A DNA stretch of 64,000 nt, taken from contig NZ_JABFAM010000015.1 of NCBI RefSeq assembly GCF_013623775.1, positions 57,013 through 121,012 of the forward strand. The letters are read 5' to 3'. Positions 16,187 through 24,652 of this stretch are shown one piece after another. Under the pieces are notes generated by a model. That model saw nothing but the letters and a program-made list of their open reading frames with translations, made no database searches and was not told where the DNA came from. Each line of letters opens with the position of its first letter. The stretch's first letter is position 1. Source of the DNA: Rufibacter sp. XAAS-G3-1 (lineage in GTDB: Bacteria; Bacteroidota; Bacteroidia; Cytophagales; Hymenobacteraceae). The translations under genes were made by a program, and so were the position numbers.

Positions 16187-17641
16187 ATGAAGTCTGTAAA
16201 AGTTGTATTGGTCGTTAGAGGCAAGTCCAAGGAAGGGATTCTTAAACTGAGAATAATTGAGAATAGAACAAAACAGACTTGGAAAACCTTAGGTGTCAAG
16301 ATTCCCACTACTTACTGGAACAAAGACAAGAGCCGTGTCAGGGCTACTGATAAACTGGATTATAAGGCTATAAATGAGAAAATTGAGGAAATTGAGAAAG
16401 AATATGGAAATGCAGATAATGCAGTAGAAAAAGTAAAAGCTGGCAGGAATAGTTTTATAGCTTTCAATAGGAGTCTTATACCCGAACTCACATCTCATGG
16501 GTCACGGAAGAAATATAACTCCTTACTTAAGAATCTCTCTGATTATATATTAACTATCAACAAAGTAGACCTTTGCTTTGATGATATAGATAAAGCATTT
16601 GTACTGAGGTTTCGTGATTACTTATTAAATGACCGAAACTTAAGTTCTAACACTACAAACAGATATCTAAAACACTATAAAACGATAATCAACAAAGCTA
16701 TAAAAGCAGAGGTGTGTACTTATCTAAAGCACCCATTTCTGAACATCCCTCTTGAGCGAGAAACTACTATTGATAAATACTTAACAAGAGCTGAGGTTCA
16801 GAAAATAATCGATTTCAGCCCAGTTATTGATAAGATGAAGGAAGTTAGACTAAAGTTCCTATTCTCAATAATGGGTTGTGGTATGCGAACTTCTGATTTA
16901 CACCTACTAACCTATGGACATGTGAAGAGTGATAGGATAACCTACGTCATGTATAAGACAAAACAAAAGCTTTCAGTAAAACTGAATGATAACTTGAAGC
17001 TATTATTAGCTGAAAAAGTAATAGCAGTAGATGAAGCTAAGCTCCTGACAAGCTACAAAACATTTCACCATTGGTATACTGAATATCACTCTTATATGAA
17101 TAAAAAGCAGAAAGAAATGCCTGCATCAATAAGCACTTCAATGTTAATGAAGTGGAATGAAATAAAACCAAGTAAAGCAATTGATGATAGAATCGCAAAG
17201 CAGGAAGAAGATAAAAATGATTCACAGCTTAAATACTTGAAGCATAAGTTAGTTGAATCAACAGGAGAAATATTAAGAAGTCTATCCATTAAATATCCAA
17301 AGACGTTTGTTTTTAAGGGCTTAAATCTGGATGTATTCAAGAACTTTGATGTTTATACACCATTAAAAAAACATTTCAATCAGATTGAGAGCAGAACGGC
17401 TTTATACAACAAAGATTTAAAACTGCTTCAAAAAGCAACTGACATAGACTTAAATCTTACCAGCCACGTAGCAAGACATACCTATACAAACTTGATGTTA
17501 GAAATTGGCACTGATATCTATGCTATATCTAAAAGCCTTAACCATCAAAGTATAGTAGCTACAGAAAGATATGCAGCTAAATTCAACAGCAAGGTTGTGG
17601 ATAGTGCGAATGATAATCTGGCTGTTGAGTTTCCTTTATAG
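16187..17641 (+). CDS. Tyrosine recombinase / site-specific integrase
   Basis: Integrase expected to insert and excise the island at ssrA. From the ATG at 16187 (a TTG lies 6 bases earlier) it is 484 residues. N-terminal arm-binding domain ('VVLVVRGKSKEGILKLRI', 'KTLGVKIPTTYWN') and SAM-like core-binding domain ('RFRDYLLNDRNLSSNTTNRY') precede the catalytic domain with Arg234 ('GCGMRTSDL'), His427-x-x-Arg430 ('SHVARHTYTNLM'), His453 and the nucleophile Tyr462 ('ATERYAA'). About 100 extra charged residues (roughly 280-375) are inserted between the first catalytic Arg and the HxxR motif, making it longer than usual Bacteroidota integrases of about 400. Confidence 0.92.
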   Translation: MKSVKVVLVVRGKSKEGILKLRIIENRTKQTWKTLGVKIPTTYWNKDKSRVRATDKLDYKAINEKIEEIEKEYGNADNAVEKVKAGRNSFIAFNRSLIPELTSHGSRKKYNSLLKNLSDYILTINKVDLCFDDIDKAFVLRFRDYLLNDRNLSSNTTNRYLKHYKTIINKAIKAEVCTYLKHPFLNIPLERETTIDKYLTRAEVQKIIDFSPVIDKMKEVRLKFLFSIMGCGMRTSDLHLLTYGHVKSDRITYVMYKTKQKLSVKLNDNLKLLLAEKVIAVDEAKLLTSYKTFHHWYTEYHSYMNKKQKEMPASISTSMLMKWNEIKPSKAIDDRIAKQEEDKNDSQLKYLKHKLVESTGEILRSLSIKYPKTFVFKGLNLDVFKNFDVYTPLKKHFNQIESRTALYNKDLKLLQKATDIDLNLTSHVARHTYTNLMLEIGTDIYAISKSLNHQSIVATERYAAKFNSKVVDSANDNLAVEFPL

Positions 17642-17677
17642 AATAAGATATAGTTTTATAGTAATATCTGAAGCTTA

Positions 17678-18187
17678 CTACTTATTGTCGCTTACAGCGT
17701 GGTTCTTTGGCATTGGGCTATCTCTCAGCCTTACAACAAAGGCATGAGTGTTGCAACCTAAACCAATGTAATATAGGTTACCTGTTCGCTGTATTTTGTG
17801 ATGCAAGGTTGATGTAGAGAACATAATATAGGCGTACCGTGCAAGTGCTTCGTAATTCCTTTCTCTGAAATATGTGATAGCGTCTGCACTCATACCTTGG
17901 GCTATTTCAGCTATACCTAACTTGTTTAGAACATTTGCGGGAGGATGGCCAATCCTATATTCCTCTTGCAATTGAATGGCGAATGATTGGGCAGTGTGCA
18001 TGATAGCTGTATCCAGCTTGACCACAACATCTACTCCTGCGCTCCTGCTCCTATGCTCTTGCAGTACTTTAATGTAAGCTTGATTGAGCTTTATAAGCTC
18101 TTCATGTGAGTAAGTGTCGCTATTTGAGGTGTGAATTAAATTGTAGGAGATAAGTAAGAAGGATAAAACGACTTGCATGGATTTCAA
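17678..18187 (-). CDS. CAP (SCP-like) superfamily protein, secreted
   Basis: 169 residues with a short N-terminal hydrophobic signal ('VVLSFLLISYNLIH'). The rest follows the pattern of CAP/cysteine-rich secretory domains: 'IKVLQEHRSRSAGV...VKLDTAIMHTAQSFA', then 'TSTLHHKIQ' and the closing beta strands 'YYIGLGCNTHAFVVRL'. CAP proteins are extracellular, with diverse and poorly understood roles. The usual acidic metal-site residue after the first His region is not obvious, so activity is uncertain. It is convergent with the integrase gene and seems a stand-alone cargo gene. Recognition is by pattern only. Confidence 0.6.
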   Translation of the reverse strand: MKSMQVVLSFLLISYNLIHTSNSDTYSHEELIKLNQAYIKVLQEHRSRSAGVDVVVKLDTAIMHTAQSFAIQLQEEYRIGHPPANVLNKLGIAEIAQGMSADAITYFRERNYEALARYAYIMFSTSTLHHKIQRTGNLYYIGLGCNTHAFVVRLRDSPMPKNHAVSDNK

Positions 18188-18577
18188 TATAGTATACCAC
18201 TTAATTATTTTGGAGGTTGAATGAGTTAACTATTGTTTAGGGTAGGTCCTCTGACCCAAGACTTTACCTTTGGAAAATTTAATACTTGTCAATAATTTTT
18301 TATAAAGTGATATGTTCCCGTAAACTTGTAATTACCCACAGTACCTGAGAAGCAAAACCATTTCTCATAATCTTTTATAAGTAAAGGTCATGTACAAAAG
18401 ATATTAAAATTATGATAATAACCATGTTGATAATATGAATATTCATATTTAAGATTTAGAAAGATAGTTTTCACTCTTTAAAAACCTTGATGAAAGGACG
18501 AAGCAAAGACAAAATCAATCACTTCTATTTGGATAGATTAAATGATTGCATTCAAAAGTAAATATTATATTTACTAT
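18188..18577. other. AT-rich gap before the AlkB-helicase operon
   Basis: About 390 bases, strongly AT-rich, between two divergent genes. It must contain the operon promoter, but no clear TAnnTTTG element with a matching -33 box was found. No RNA structure or repeat stands out except a short GAATATTC palindrome near 18437. Confidence 0.4.
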
Positions 18578-19213
18578 ATGAATCAATTAGATATGTTTGG
18601 GAATACGAATAGTAGAAATGATAATCCAGTAGTGAAACCAGGTTATAATTCTATTAAAAATGGTGAGTTCTACTTTTATCCCAACTTTTTCCCAAAACAT
18701 GAGAGCAACTCTTTTTTCAAAGAATTAAAAGCCAATATTCTATGGAAGCAAGAATCAATGAACATGTATGGGAAGCAAGTTAACTTTCCAAGATTGACCG
18801 CATGGTATGGAGATAATGAAAAACCATATAAGTTTTCAGGTATTACTCTAAATCCTAATCCTTGGACAGAATCCTTGTTAAAAATAAAGAAACTCATTGA
18901 GCCTAAATCGAATGTGGTTTACAATAGTGTTCTCCTAAATCTTTACCGTAATGGCAATGATTCAATTTCTTGGCATACAGATGCAGAACCAGAACTTGGA
19001 CGTAACCCAGTAATTGCTTCAGTCAACTTCGGTGAAACAAGAAAATTTCAGCTACGCCACATCCATACTAAAGAAAAGGTAGAAATTGAATTGACTCATG
19101 GGTCTCTTTTGATAATGCAAGGTGAACTCCAGCACTACTGGCAACATCAAGTACCTAAAACTGAAAAAATAATTAATTCAAGAATAAATTTAACTTTTAG
19201 AGTAATACAATAG
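18578..19213 (+). CDS. AlkB-like 2-oxoglutarate/Fe(II)-dependent dioxygenase
   Basis: 211 residues from the ATG giving MNQLDMFGN, the usual start of AlkB2-type proteins; an in-frame ATG at 18542 would add a hydrophobic 12-residue leader. The iron ligands His133-x-Asp135 ('SWHTDAEPELG') and His190 ('HYWQHQVPK') and the 2-oxoglutarate-binding Arg202 with Arg208 ('SRINLTFRV') are intact. Family members remove alkyl groups from nucleic-acid bases by oxidation, usually 1-methyladenine or 3-methylcytosine. It is the first gene of a tight four-gene operon: the helicase gene begins two bases after its stop. In this setting it may remove or install a base modification, not only repair damage. Confidence 0.92.
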   Translation: MNQLDMFGNTNSRNDNPVVKPGYNSIKNGEFYFYPNFFPKHESNSFFKELKANILWKQESMNMYGKQVNFPRLTAWYGDNEKPYKFSGITLNPNPWTESLLKIKKLIEPKSNVVYNSVLLNLYRNGNDSISWHTDAEPELGRNPVIASVNFGETRKFQLRHIHTKEKVEIELTHGSLLIMQGELQHYWQHQVPKTEKIINSRINLTFRVIQ

Positions 19214-19215
19214 CA

Positions 19216-20244
19216 ATGCCGTACTATTTCAGACTCCCCCTAATAACAGATTTGACAATTGAACAGCAAGCTGTACTTAATGAACCTGCCGCCATTGCAG
19301 TATCTGGTGGTCCAGGAACAGGAAAAAGTGTTGTATCACTGTGGAGACATATTAGAAATTATGGCATTGGGAATAAGAAAAGTTTACTATTAACGTATAC
19401 AGTGACTCTAAGAACCTATTTAGCAGCGTCAGCTCGTTCAGAACATACAGTTGCTGGTGATAATGTTGATAGAACTTATAGATGGACACATGCTGGAAAT
19501 AAGGTGAATTATGATGAGATTATAGTTGATGAAGCACAGGATGTAGAGGCAGAAAGGTATGATATCATAAGGAGGTTTGCTCCTTCTGTTTCATATGGGG
19601 CAGATGATAAGCAAATTGTTTTTCCTGACAAAGCTACTACAGAACAATTGTTAAGTATGCAATTCCCTCAGAATAGAAGTTATATCTTATATGAGAACTT
19701 CAGGAACTCCTACGAGATAATGCTTTTCGTAAGGTCTATGCTCCCTAATATATTAATTCCACAATCTACCATAGATACATTATTAGAGGAAGGTAAAAGA
19801 GGTAATAAACCTACTTTACTTGTAACAAATTCTGATAAAGGAAAACAAGACAAAGCTATTATTGATATTATCAATGAATTTCGTTCCGATACTCATAACA
19901 TTGCAATTTTAGTTCCTCTGACCAGGCATGTTGAACAGTTCTACAGCCTTATTTCATCATCAGGTATACGTTGCTCAAAATATGTAAACCAGGATGAAGA
20001 GCTTTTAACAATTGAAAATGTGCATGTAAGCACTTTTAAATCATCAAAAGGTACTGAGTTTGACACTGTTATTATCCCTGATTTTGATAATTATCATTGG
20101 AATATAGCCAACCTAACAATTGCCAAAATAACTGAAAGTGATTACTATGTCGCTCTAACAAGAGCAAGGCGTAACTTATTTCTAATTAGCAGAAGAGATT
20201 TACCATTCCTAAACACTTACACTTACCAAAAAGAATTGCTTTAA
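19216..20244 (+). CDS. Minimal UvrD/SF1-like helicase ATPase
   Basis: 342 residues, only about half the length of UvrD or Rep. SF1 motifs are nonetheless all visible: Walker A 'GGPGTGKS' (31-38), Walker B 'IIVDEAQD' (102-109), motif III-like 'SYGADDKQIVF', motif IV-like 'YENFRNSYEI', motif V 'STFKSSKGTEFDTVII' and motif VI 'YYVALTRARRNLFLI'. The 1B and 2B insertions of processive helicases are missing, so it is likely a remodelling ATPase or short-range translocase. Its start lies two bases after the AlkB-like stop, and its end overlaps the next start by one base. Co-function with its neighbours is inferred from this packing. Confidence 0.9.
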   Translation: MPYYFRLPLITDLTIEQQAVLNEPAAIAVSGGPGTGKSVVSLWRHIRNYGIGNKKSLLLTYTVTLRTYLAASARSEHTVAGDNVDRTYRWTHAGNKVNYDEIIVDEAQDVEAERYDIIRRFAPSVSYGADDKQIVFPDKATTEQLLSMQFPQNRSYILYENFRNSYEIMLFVRSMLPNILIPQSTIDTLLEEGKRGNKPTLLVTNSDKGKQDKAIIDIINEFRSDTHNIAILVPLTRHVEQFYSLISSSGIRCSKYVNQDEELLTIENVHVSTFKSSKGTEFDTVIIPDFDNYHWNIANLTIAKITESDYYVALTRARRNLFLISRRDLPFLNTYTYQKELL

Positions 20245-22124
20245 TGATTAGCCAATCCATATATATACCCCTGAACTTAGAAAATTTACCACAATATTTC
20301 CTGAGGGGTATAATACTTCCATCTGTTTTTTACTCCAATAGAGCAGCAGATATACAAGATAGGTTCAGTGACACAATATTAATCTCCAATAAAAAATGGA
20401 CAGATGTTAATAGTTGTTCCCTCGAAATTATACTGACTGATTCAGAAGTAAATCAGCTTATACCTATTTCAAATAATTTTTATAGCTATGATGGAGTAAT
20501 CCCGATATCCAGAATAAAATCTATCACATTTCTTAACGCTGACAGAAAAAACAATATACTATGGGATATTAATAACGGTGCAGGTTTTATACCAGAATCA
20601 TTAGTCAGGGTAGAAGAATATGATAAAAGGAATTCTGTTCCAGTCTTAGAGTTAGATAATAAGCAAGTAAAATCTAACTCTATTGAAGCTTTGAAAAAAA
20701 GTGTTAAGTACTATGACCATATATTAGGTGGATTTGCATTCATGAAATTAGGCGGTGAAACTTTCATGAATTATTCTCAAAACTACTTTTTAACATTATC
20801 GCATTTCAACAAACTTATAGAGGAACAAATCCGAAACGTTCAAGCTGAAAAAAAGTATTCTTTCAGTAATAAATATATTGGCTTGTTTAAATCTACGGAA
20901 GAAAGCTCTTGGACTAAGTGGAGAAGCGTAATTTTCGGTTTGGTCGATAAGAGTTTTGTTGAGAAATCAGCTTTGTCAGAAAATGTTAGAATAGAATCTA
21001 AGTTCAATAATATTAAAATTGACTCAATCAATAAAGATTCTATAATTTATGATTTAGCAATCTTAGCTACCTACGGAGAGCGCAAGAACAAGAGTACTGA
21101 TGATTTAGTGTCTGATATCTATAATGGTAATATTGATAAATCGAAACAAGAAGAGATTTCTTTAATTTTCGGTTTAAACAATGGTTATTCGAAGCTTCGA
21201 AACAAATACAAAGTTGGAGAAAAAGAAAAGTCTGTAAAATTCAGACTTGATAGTAAGTTAGATTACTACATAATTGAAAGTATATATCAATCTGTTTTCA
21301 ATAAATCAAAAGATAGCTATAATTTCCCGTATATAGATACATGGTGTCCAACAGCTAAAACCAATCCAATTGTCAAGGGGTATGAGACATACCAAGTATT
21401 AGACAAAGTTGTAATCGCAAAAAAAAAATACCAATTTCTATCTTTGGAATACTTGGAAGAATTATTTCAAAAGCATTCGGCAAATGAAGTATTCTCTGTA
21501 TTAACAGCATCCATAAACAATTGGCTTCCTCCTTTTGCACATATAGATAAAGAGAAAGGTTCTGTATATTTTGAACAGATTCTTAAAAAGCCTATCTCCA
21601 TTTGGTATAAGACTATCTTTAAACAGGTAGAGTCTGATTATAAAGAAAACTTGTATGCTGAGAAGCAAAACATTGAAGCTGACTTAATAGAATCTTTTGA
21701 ATTAGACAAACTTAGATTAGTTGAGCGGATTGAGGAATTAGAAAAAGAACTTAATTCTTTGAAAAGCCAACAGCTATCATCCTCATCTATAGAGGTAAAA
21801 TCTCTGACCTCAACCGAAGAAAGATTAAGTGAAAACTTAAATCAAGATGAAGAGACAAAAGAAGTTTTAGATACAAATGTTATAGAGTGGAATTTAAAAG
21901 TAAGTTCTGCAAATGATGAACTTGGAGAAGAAGTAGAACCTAAAGCTACAAACACATCTGAAGAGTTAGATGATTACGATTCTATGACAATTACTGAACT
22001 TAAAGAAGTCGCAAAAAAATTAGGTATAAAATCATTAGCTAAATACAACAATAAGAATAGGGATGTACTAATACACGTTATAAGGAATACTCGTCTCAAT
22101 TTTTTTGATAGTAGTTCATGCTAA
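20244..22124 (+). CDS. Large unknown protein with coiled coil and SAP/Rho-N-like C-terminal domain
   Basis: 626 residues; I do not recognise the main body. Residues 1-470 are mixed alpha/beta with no catalytic motif I can name. A charged coiled coil follows ('ELDKLRLVERIEELEKELNS', about 490-515), then an acidic, low-complexity linker (about 520-580), then a short helix-extended-helix unit 'MTITELKEVAKKLGIKSLAK' resembling SAP or Rho N-terminal nucleic-acid-binding domains (about 584-618). The start overlaps the helicase stop by one base and the end overlaps the methyltransferase start by seven. The design suggests a scaffold or target-binding subunit that recruits the helicase and enzymes to DNA or RNA. 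This is inference. Confidence 0.85.
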   Translation: MISQSIYIPLNLENLPQYFLRGIILPSVFYSNRAADIQDRFSDTILISNKKWTDVNSCSLEIILTDSEVNQLIPISNNFYSYDGVIPISRIKSITFLNADRKNNILWDINNGAGFIPESLVRVEEYDKRNSVPVLELDNKQVKSNSIEALKKSVKYYDHILGGFAFMKLGGETFMNYSQNYFLTLSHFNKLIEEQIRNVQAEKKYSFSNKYIGLFKSTEESSWTKWRSVIFGLVDKSFVEKSALSENVRIESKFNNIKIDSINKDSIIYDLAILATYGERKNKSTDDLVSDIYNGNIDKSKQEEISLIFGLNNGYSKLRNKYKVGEKEKSVKFRLDSKLDYYIIESIYQSVFNKSKDSYNFPYIDTWCPTAKTNPIVKGYETYQVLDKVVIAKKKYQFLSLEYLEELFQKHSANEVFSVLTASINNWLPPFAHIDKEKGSVYFEQILKKPISIWYKTIFKQVESDYKENLYAEKQNIEADLIESFELDKLRLVERIEELEKELNSLKSQQLSSSSIEVKSLTSTEERLSENLNQDEETKEVLDTNVIEWNLKVSSANDELGEEVEPKATNTSEELDDYDSMTITELKEVAKKLGIKSLAKYNNKNRDVLIHVIRNTRLNFFDSSSC

Positions 22125-23596
22125 GATTTAACAACCTAAAGAATTCTACTACTGATGTTAGCACATTAGAGACCTTTATAAGTGCCAACTTTCAAGATGT
22201 TTATGATTTCTTTGTGACCCAGAAACACAGCGAAATTGTTAATAACAAGGCTGCTATTAAAAAATATATAGCTTTAAATCTTAATTGTTTTAAACAACTT
22301 AATATCTCATCATCTACTAATCTGTCATTTATTTCTATACTGCTCGATGTAAGTGAAAGACTTGGTCTTTTGATGGAGTTTAAAATTCTATATGAGCACC
22401 TAAAAAGCCAAAACTACACTATTGGCAAAAGATTAGAAGCAGCTTCTCTATACTTAACCAGTATTAACACTGCTGATGATTATTTGCATAATTGTGAGAG
22501 TATATGTCAAAAATTACAGCTTGCTTACGAGTTAGAAGAAGACAACGAGGACCGTATATTATTTACAATTATAAATTATTACGCTCAGGTAGTAAATAAC
22601 TTTGGTCAATTCAATAGTCAGGCTGTAACAGCGCTTAGGGTAAAAATTACAGAAATTAAGAACCAACTGGGAAATAGTTTTTTAAATCACCCATTGATTC
22701 ATCAAGTTTTAAATATTGAATTAGAGCCATGCATGGCTCCTTTGAATATTGCTTACCACGAGATTCAGAAACTACTTTATAATTTTCTGAACCAGAATAA
22801 AGTTCGAGAGTTCTTAAAGGAAAGATTTCTGATTGAGCATGGCACTTATTACGTGGAATTGCTAAAACATATCCAACCCGCTTTTCATGCTATTAGGCAA
22901 TTATCAGTCAATCAGCACAAACTAATTAATGACAACTCCGTTTTTTATTCTCTCCAACGTGGTGTTAAAATCTTAACAGAGGAAAATCAGCTTTATGCAT
23001 ACCTAAATAGTTATGGGAATATGCATTATCAAAAAATTATATCTTCCTTAGAGTCTTTGCCTCAAGCGTTTTTTGATAAAGAAATAAGTATAATCGATTG
23101 GGCTTGTGGTCAAGGAATGGCTACGATTTCTTTCTTAGACTATTTAAACAACCAAGGTATACAGCAGAAAATCAAAGACATAACCTTAATTGAACCATCA
23201 GGAATAGCTTTAAAACGTGCTTCCCTACACGTAAAAAAGTATGATGAGTCTTTTAATGTTCTTACAATAAATAAAGATATTGACTCTCTTCACTCTTCAG
23301 ATTTCCTGCCAAATCAAGAGTCAGTCAAACTTCATTTATTCTCAAACGTCCTCGATATGGAAGTTTTCCAACTATCGAACCTGTTAGAACTGATTAAAAA
23401 CAGTTTTGATGGAGAAAACTATTTCATTTGTGCAAGCCCCTTTGTAAATGATTTGAAGACAGAAAGAATCAATAGCTTCGTAAGATACTTTTCGACTTTA
23501 GAAGGGTATACTCTGATTGAATCAATAAGCCATAGGGGATGTGAGTGGTATAATAACTGGACGAGAGTGATTCGAGTTTTTCACGTAAATCTATAA
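22118..23596 (+). CDS. Class I SAM-dependent methyltransferase-like protein, C-terminal catalytic domain
   Basis: 492 residues. The first ~310 are helical and unrecognised. The last ~180 form a Rossmann methyltransferase: motif I 'IIDWACGQGMATISFLDYL', the acidic strand-2 end 'ITLIEPSGIALKRASLHV', and the 'LHLFSNVLDMEVF' strand-4 region where an NPPY or DPPF motif would be if it were an amino-methyltransferase of DNA. The absence of such a motif argues against a standard DNA adenine or cytosine methylase; RNA, protein or a small molecule may be the target. Last gene of the operon, overlapping the previous one by seven bases. Confidence 0.85.
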   Translation: MLRFNNLKNSTTDVSTLETFISANFQDVYDFFVTQKHSEIVNNKAAIKKYIALNLNCFKQLNISSSTNLSFISILLDVSERLGLLMEFKILYEHLKSQNYTIGKRLEAASLYLTSINTADDYLHNCESICQKLQLAYELEEDNEDRILFTIINYYAQVVNNFGQFNSQAVTALRVKITEIKNQLGNSFLNHPLIHQVLNIELEPCMAPLNIAYHEIQKLLYNFLNQNKVREFLKERFLIEHGTYYVELLKHIQPAFHAIRQLSVNQHKLINDNSVFYSLQRGVKILTEENQLYAYLNSYGNMHYQKIISSLESLPQAFFDKEISIIDWACGQGMATISFLDYLNNQGIQQKIKDITLIEPSGIALKRASLHVKKYDESFNVLTINKDIDSLHSSDFLPNQESVKLHLFSNVLDMEVFQLSNLLELIKNSFDGENYFICASPFVNDLKTERINSFVRYFSTLEGYTLIESISHRGCEWYNNWTRVIRVFHVNL

Positions 23597-23742
23597 TGAA
23601 TCAGTTTTCAAGGCACTTAATAATATTTGAAATTTTCTTTTTAAATGTAGAAAGCAGGAAAGTGTAAAAAGCTCATATTTATCATTTCGCACATTTAATA
23701 TCAAAAATGCCATTCATAAAACCGTTAAGCTATACATACCAA

Positions 23743-24360
23743 TCATTCGCTGAATTGCTCCTTTACCTTGCTAATCGTAGACATACCGCACCGACACAAC
23801 CTTTTGATTTCACTATAACTCATCCCCTGCGCCAGATACTTCTGTATATCCTTATGCTTACCTAAAAACCTTTCTTTACTTTCTGTTGTGCCTGAAAGTC
23901 GTCCAGTGTGCAGCCCACGTCTCTTCCTTTCTTGAATACCACTTTTTATCCTGGCTGAAAGCTGCTCAGATTCCAAGCGTGCCAAATCTGATACGATTGT
24001 CACAATTAGTTTAGAGAAAATATCATCTTTAACATCACCTGCGTTTAAGGTTATGTTAAGGTTGTGTATGTATAACCTAATCCGCTGCTCTTCCAGATGC
24101 TTCAATAAGGTCAAAGTCTCATGAGTATTTCGCCCGAGACGAGAAATCTCATGTACCATGATACTTTGAATATCATTTTCTGTCACATACTTCAACATCG
24201 CTTGTAGTTGCATCCTCTCTTCCATTTTTTTAGAAAAACCAGATATTTTTTCAGAGAATACTTTAATTACCTTGAATCCATCAACCTTTTTAAGGTCGTT
24301 CACCTGTCTTAATGTTGATTGTTCTTGAGTACTAACTCTTGTGTAAATTACTGAAGTCAT
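23743..24360 (-). CDS. Serine recombinase (resolvase/invertase family)
   Basis: 205 residues, the compact resolvase/DNA-invertase type. Catalytic Ser10 in 'IYTRVSTQEQS', the 'ISRLGRNTHETLTLLKHLEE' helix with conserved Arg residues, the long E-helix ('SKLIVTIVSDLARLESEQLS') and a C-terminal helix-turn-helix ('GMSYSEIKRLCRCGMSTISK') are all present. It could resolve or invert DNA in the island, or be a remnant of a transposon. No partner transposase is next to it. Repeats just upstream (24380-24491) look like its binding sites. Confidence 0.92.
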   Translation of the reverse strand: MTSVIYTRVSTQEQSTLRQVNDLKKVDGFKVIKVFSEKISGFSKKMEERMQLQAMLKYVTENDIQSIMVHEISRLGRNTHETLTLLKHLEEQRIRLYIHNLNITLNAGDVKDDIFSKLIVTIVSDLARLESEQLSARIKSGIQERKRRGLHTGRLSGTTESKERFLGKHKDIQKYLAQGMSYSEIKRLCRCGMSTISKVKEQFSE

Positions 24361-24652
24361 AGAATCTAATTTTAATTATCACTCCCAAAATAGGAAGTGT
24401 TAAATATGGAGCGATTTGAAATTAAGAGTTTTACTCTAATTGGTACAGAAGCACGATATAGGAGTAATGATTATTTGGGAGTGCTAAATATTAAAGTGAA
24501 CTCTTTTTATATATAATTTAGATGGCGATGTAGCTTGTAAAATGCCCATTTTGCAGACACCTTTATAATGCACCACCTATTCCTAACTATATCCTTAAAC
24601 CACCTAATAATTTTGGGGTACCAAACGAGAGTTAATAGAGGAACACCAAACA
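24361..24652. other. Recombinase upstream region with paired repeats
   Basis: Contains the inverted pair CACTCCCAAAATA (24380-24392) and TATTTGGGAGTG (24472-24483). It also has the overlapping direct pair AGGAAGTGTTAAATAT / TGGGAGTGCTAAATAT, starting near 24392 and 24476. Such paired subsites about 90 bases apart in front of a resolvase gene resemble res sites. The remainder of the gap shows nothing else. Confidence 0.5.

Noticed and set aside
18578..19213. Simple housekeeping alkylation-repair gene
   Set aside because: It is tightly packed with three non-repair genes in a mobile island, so a stand-alone repair role is less likely, though not excluded.
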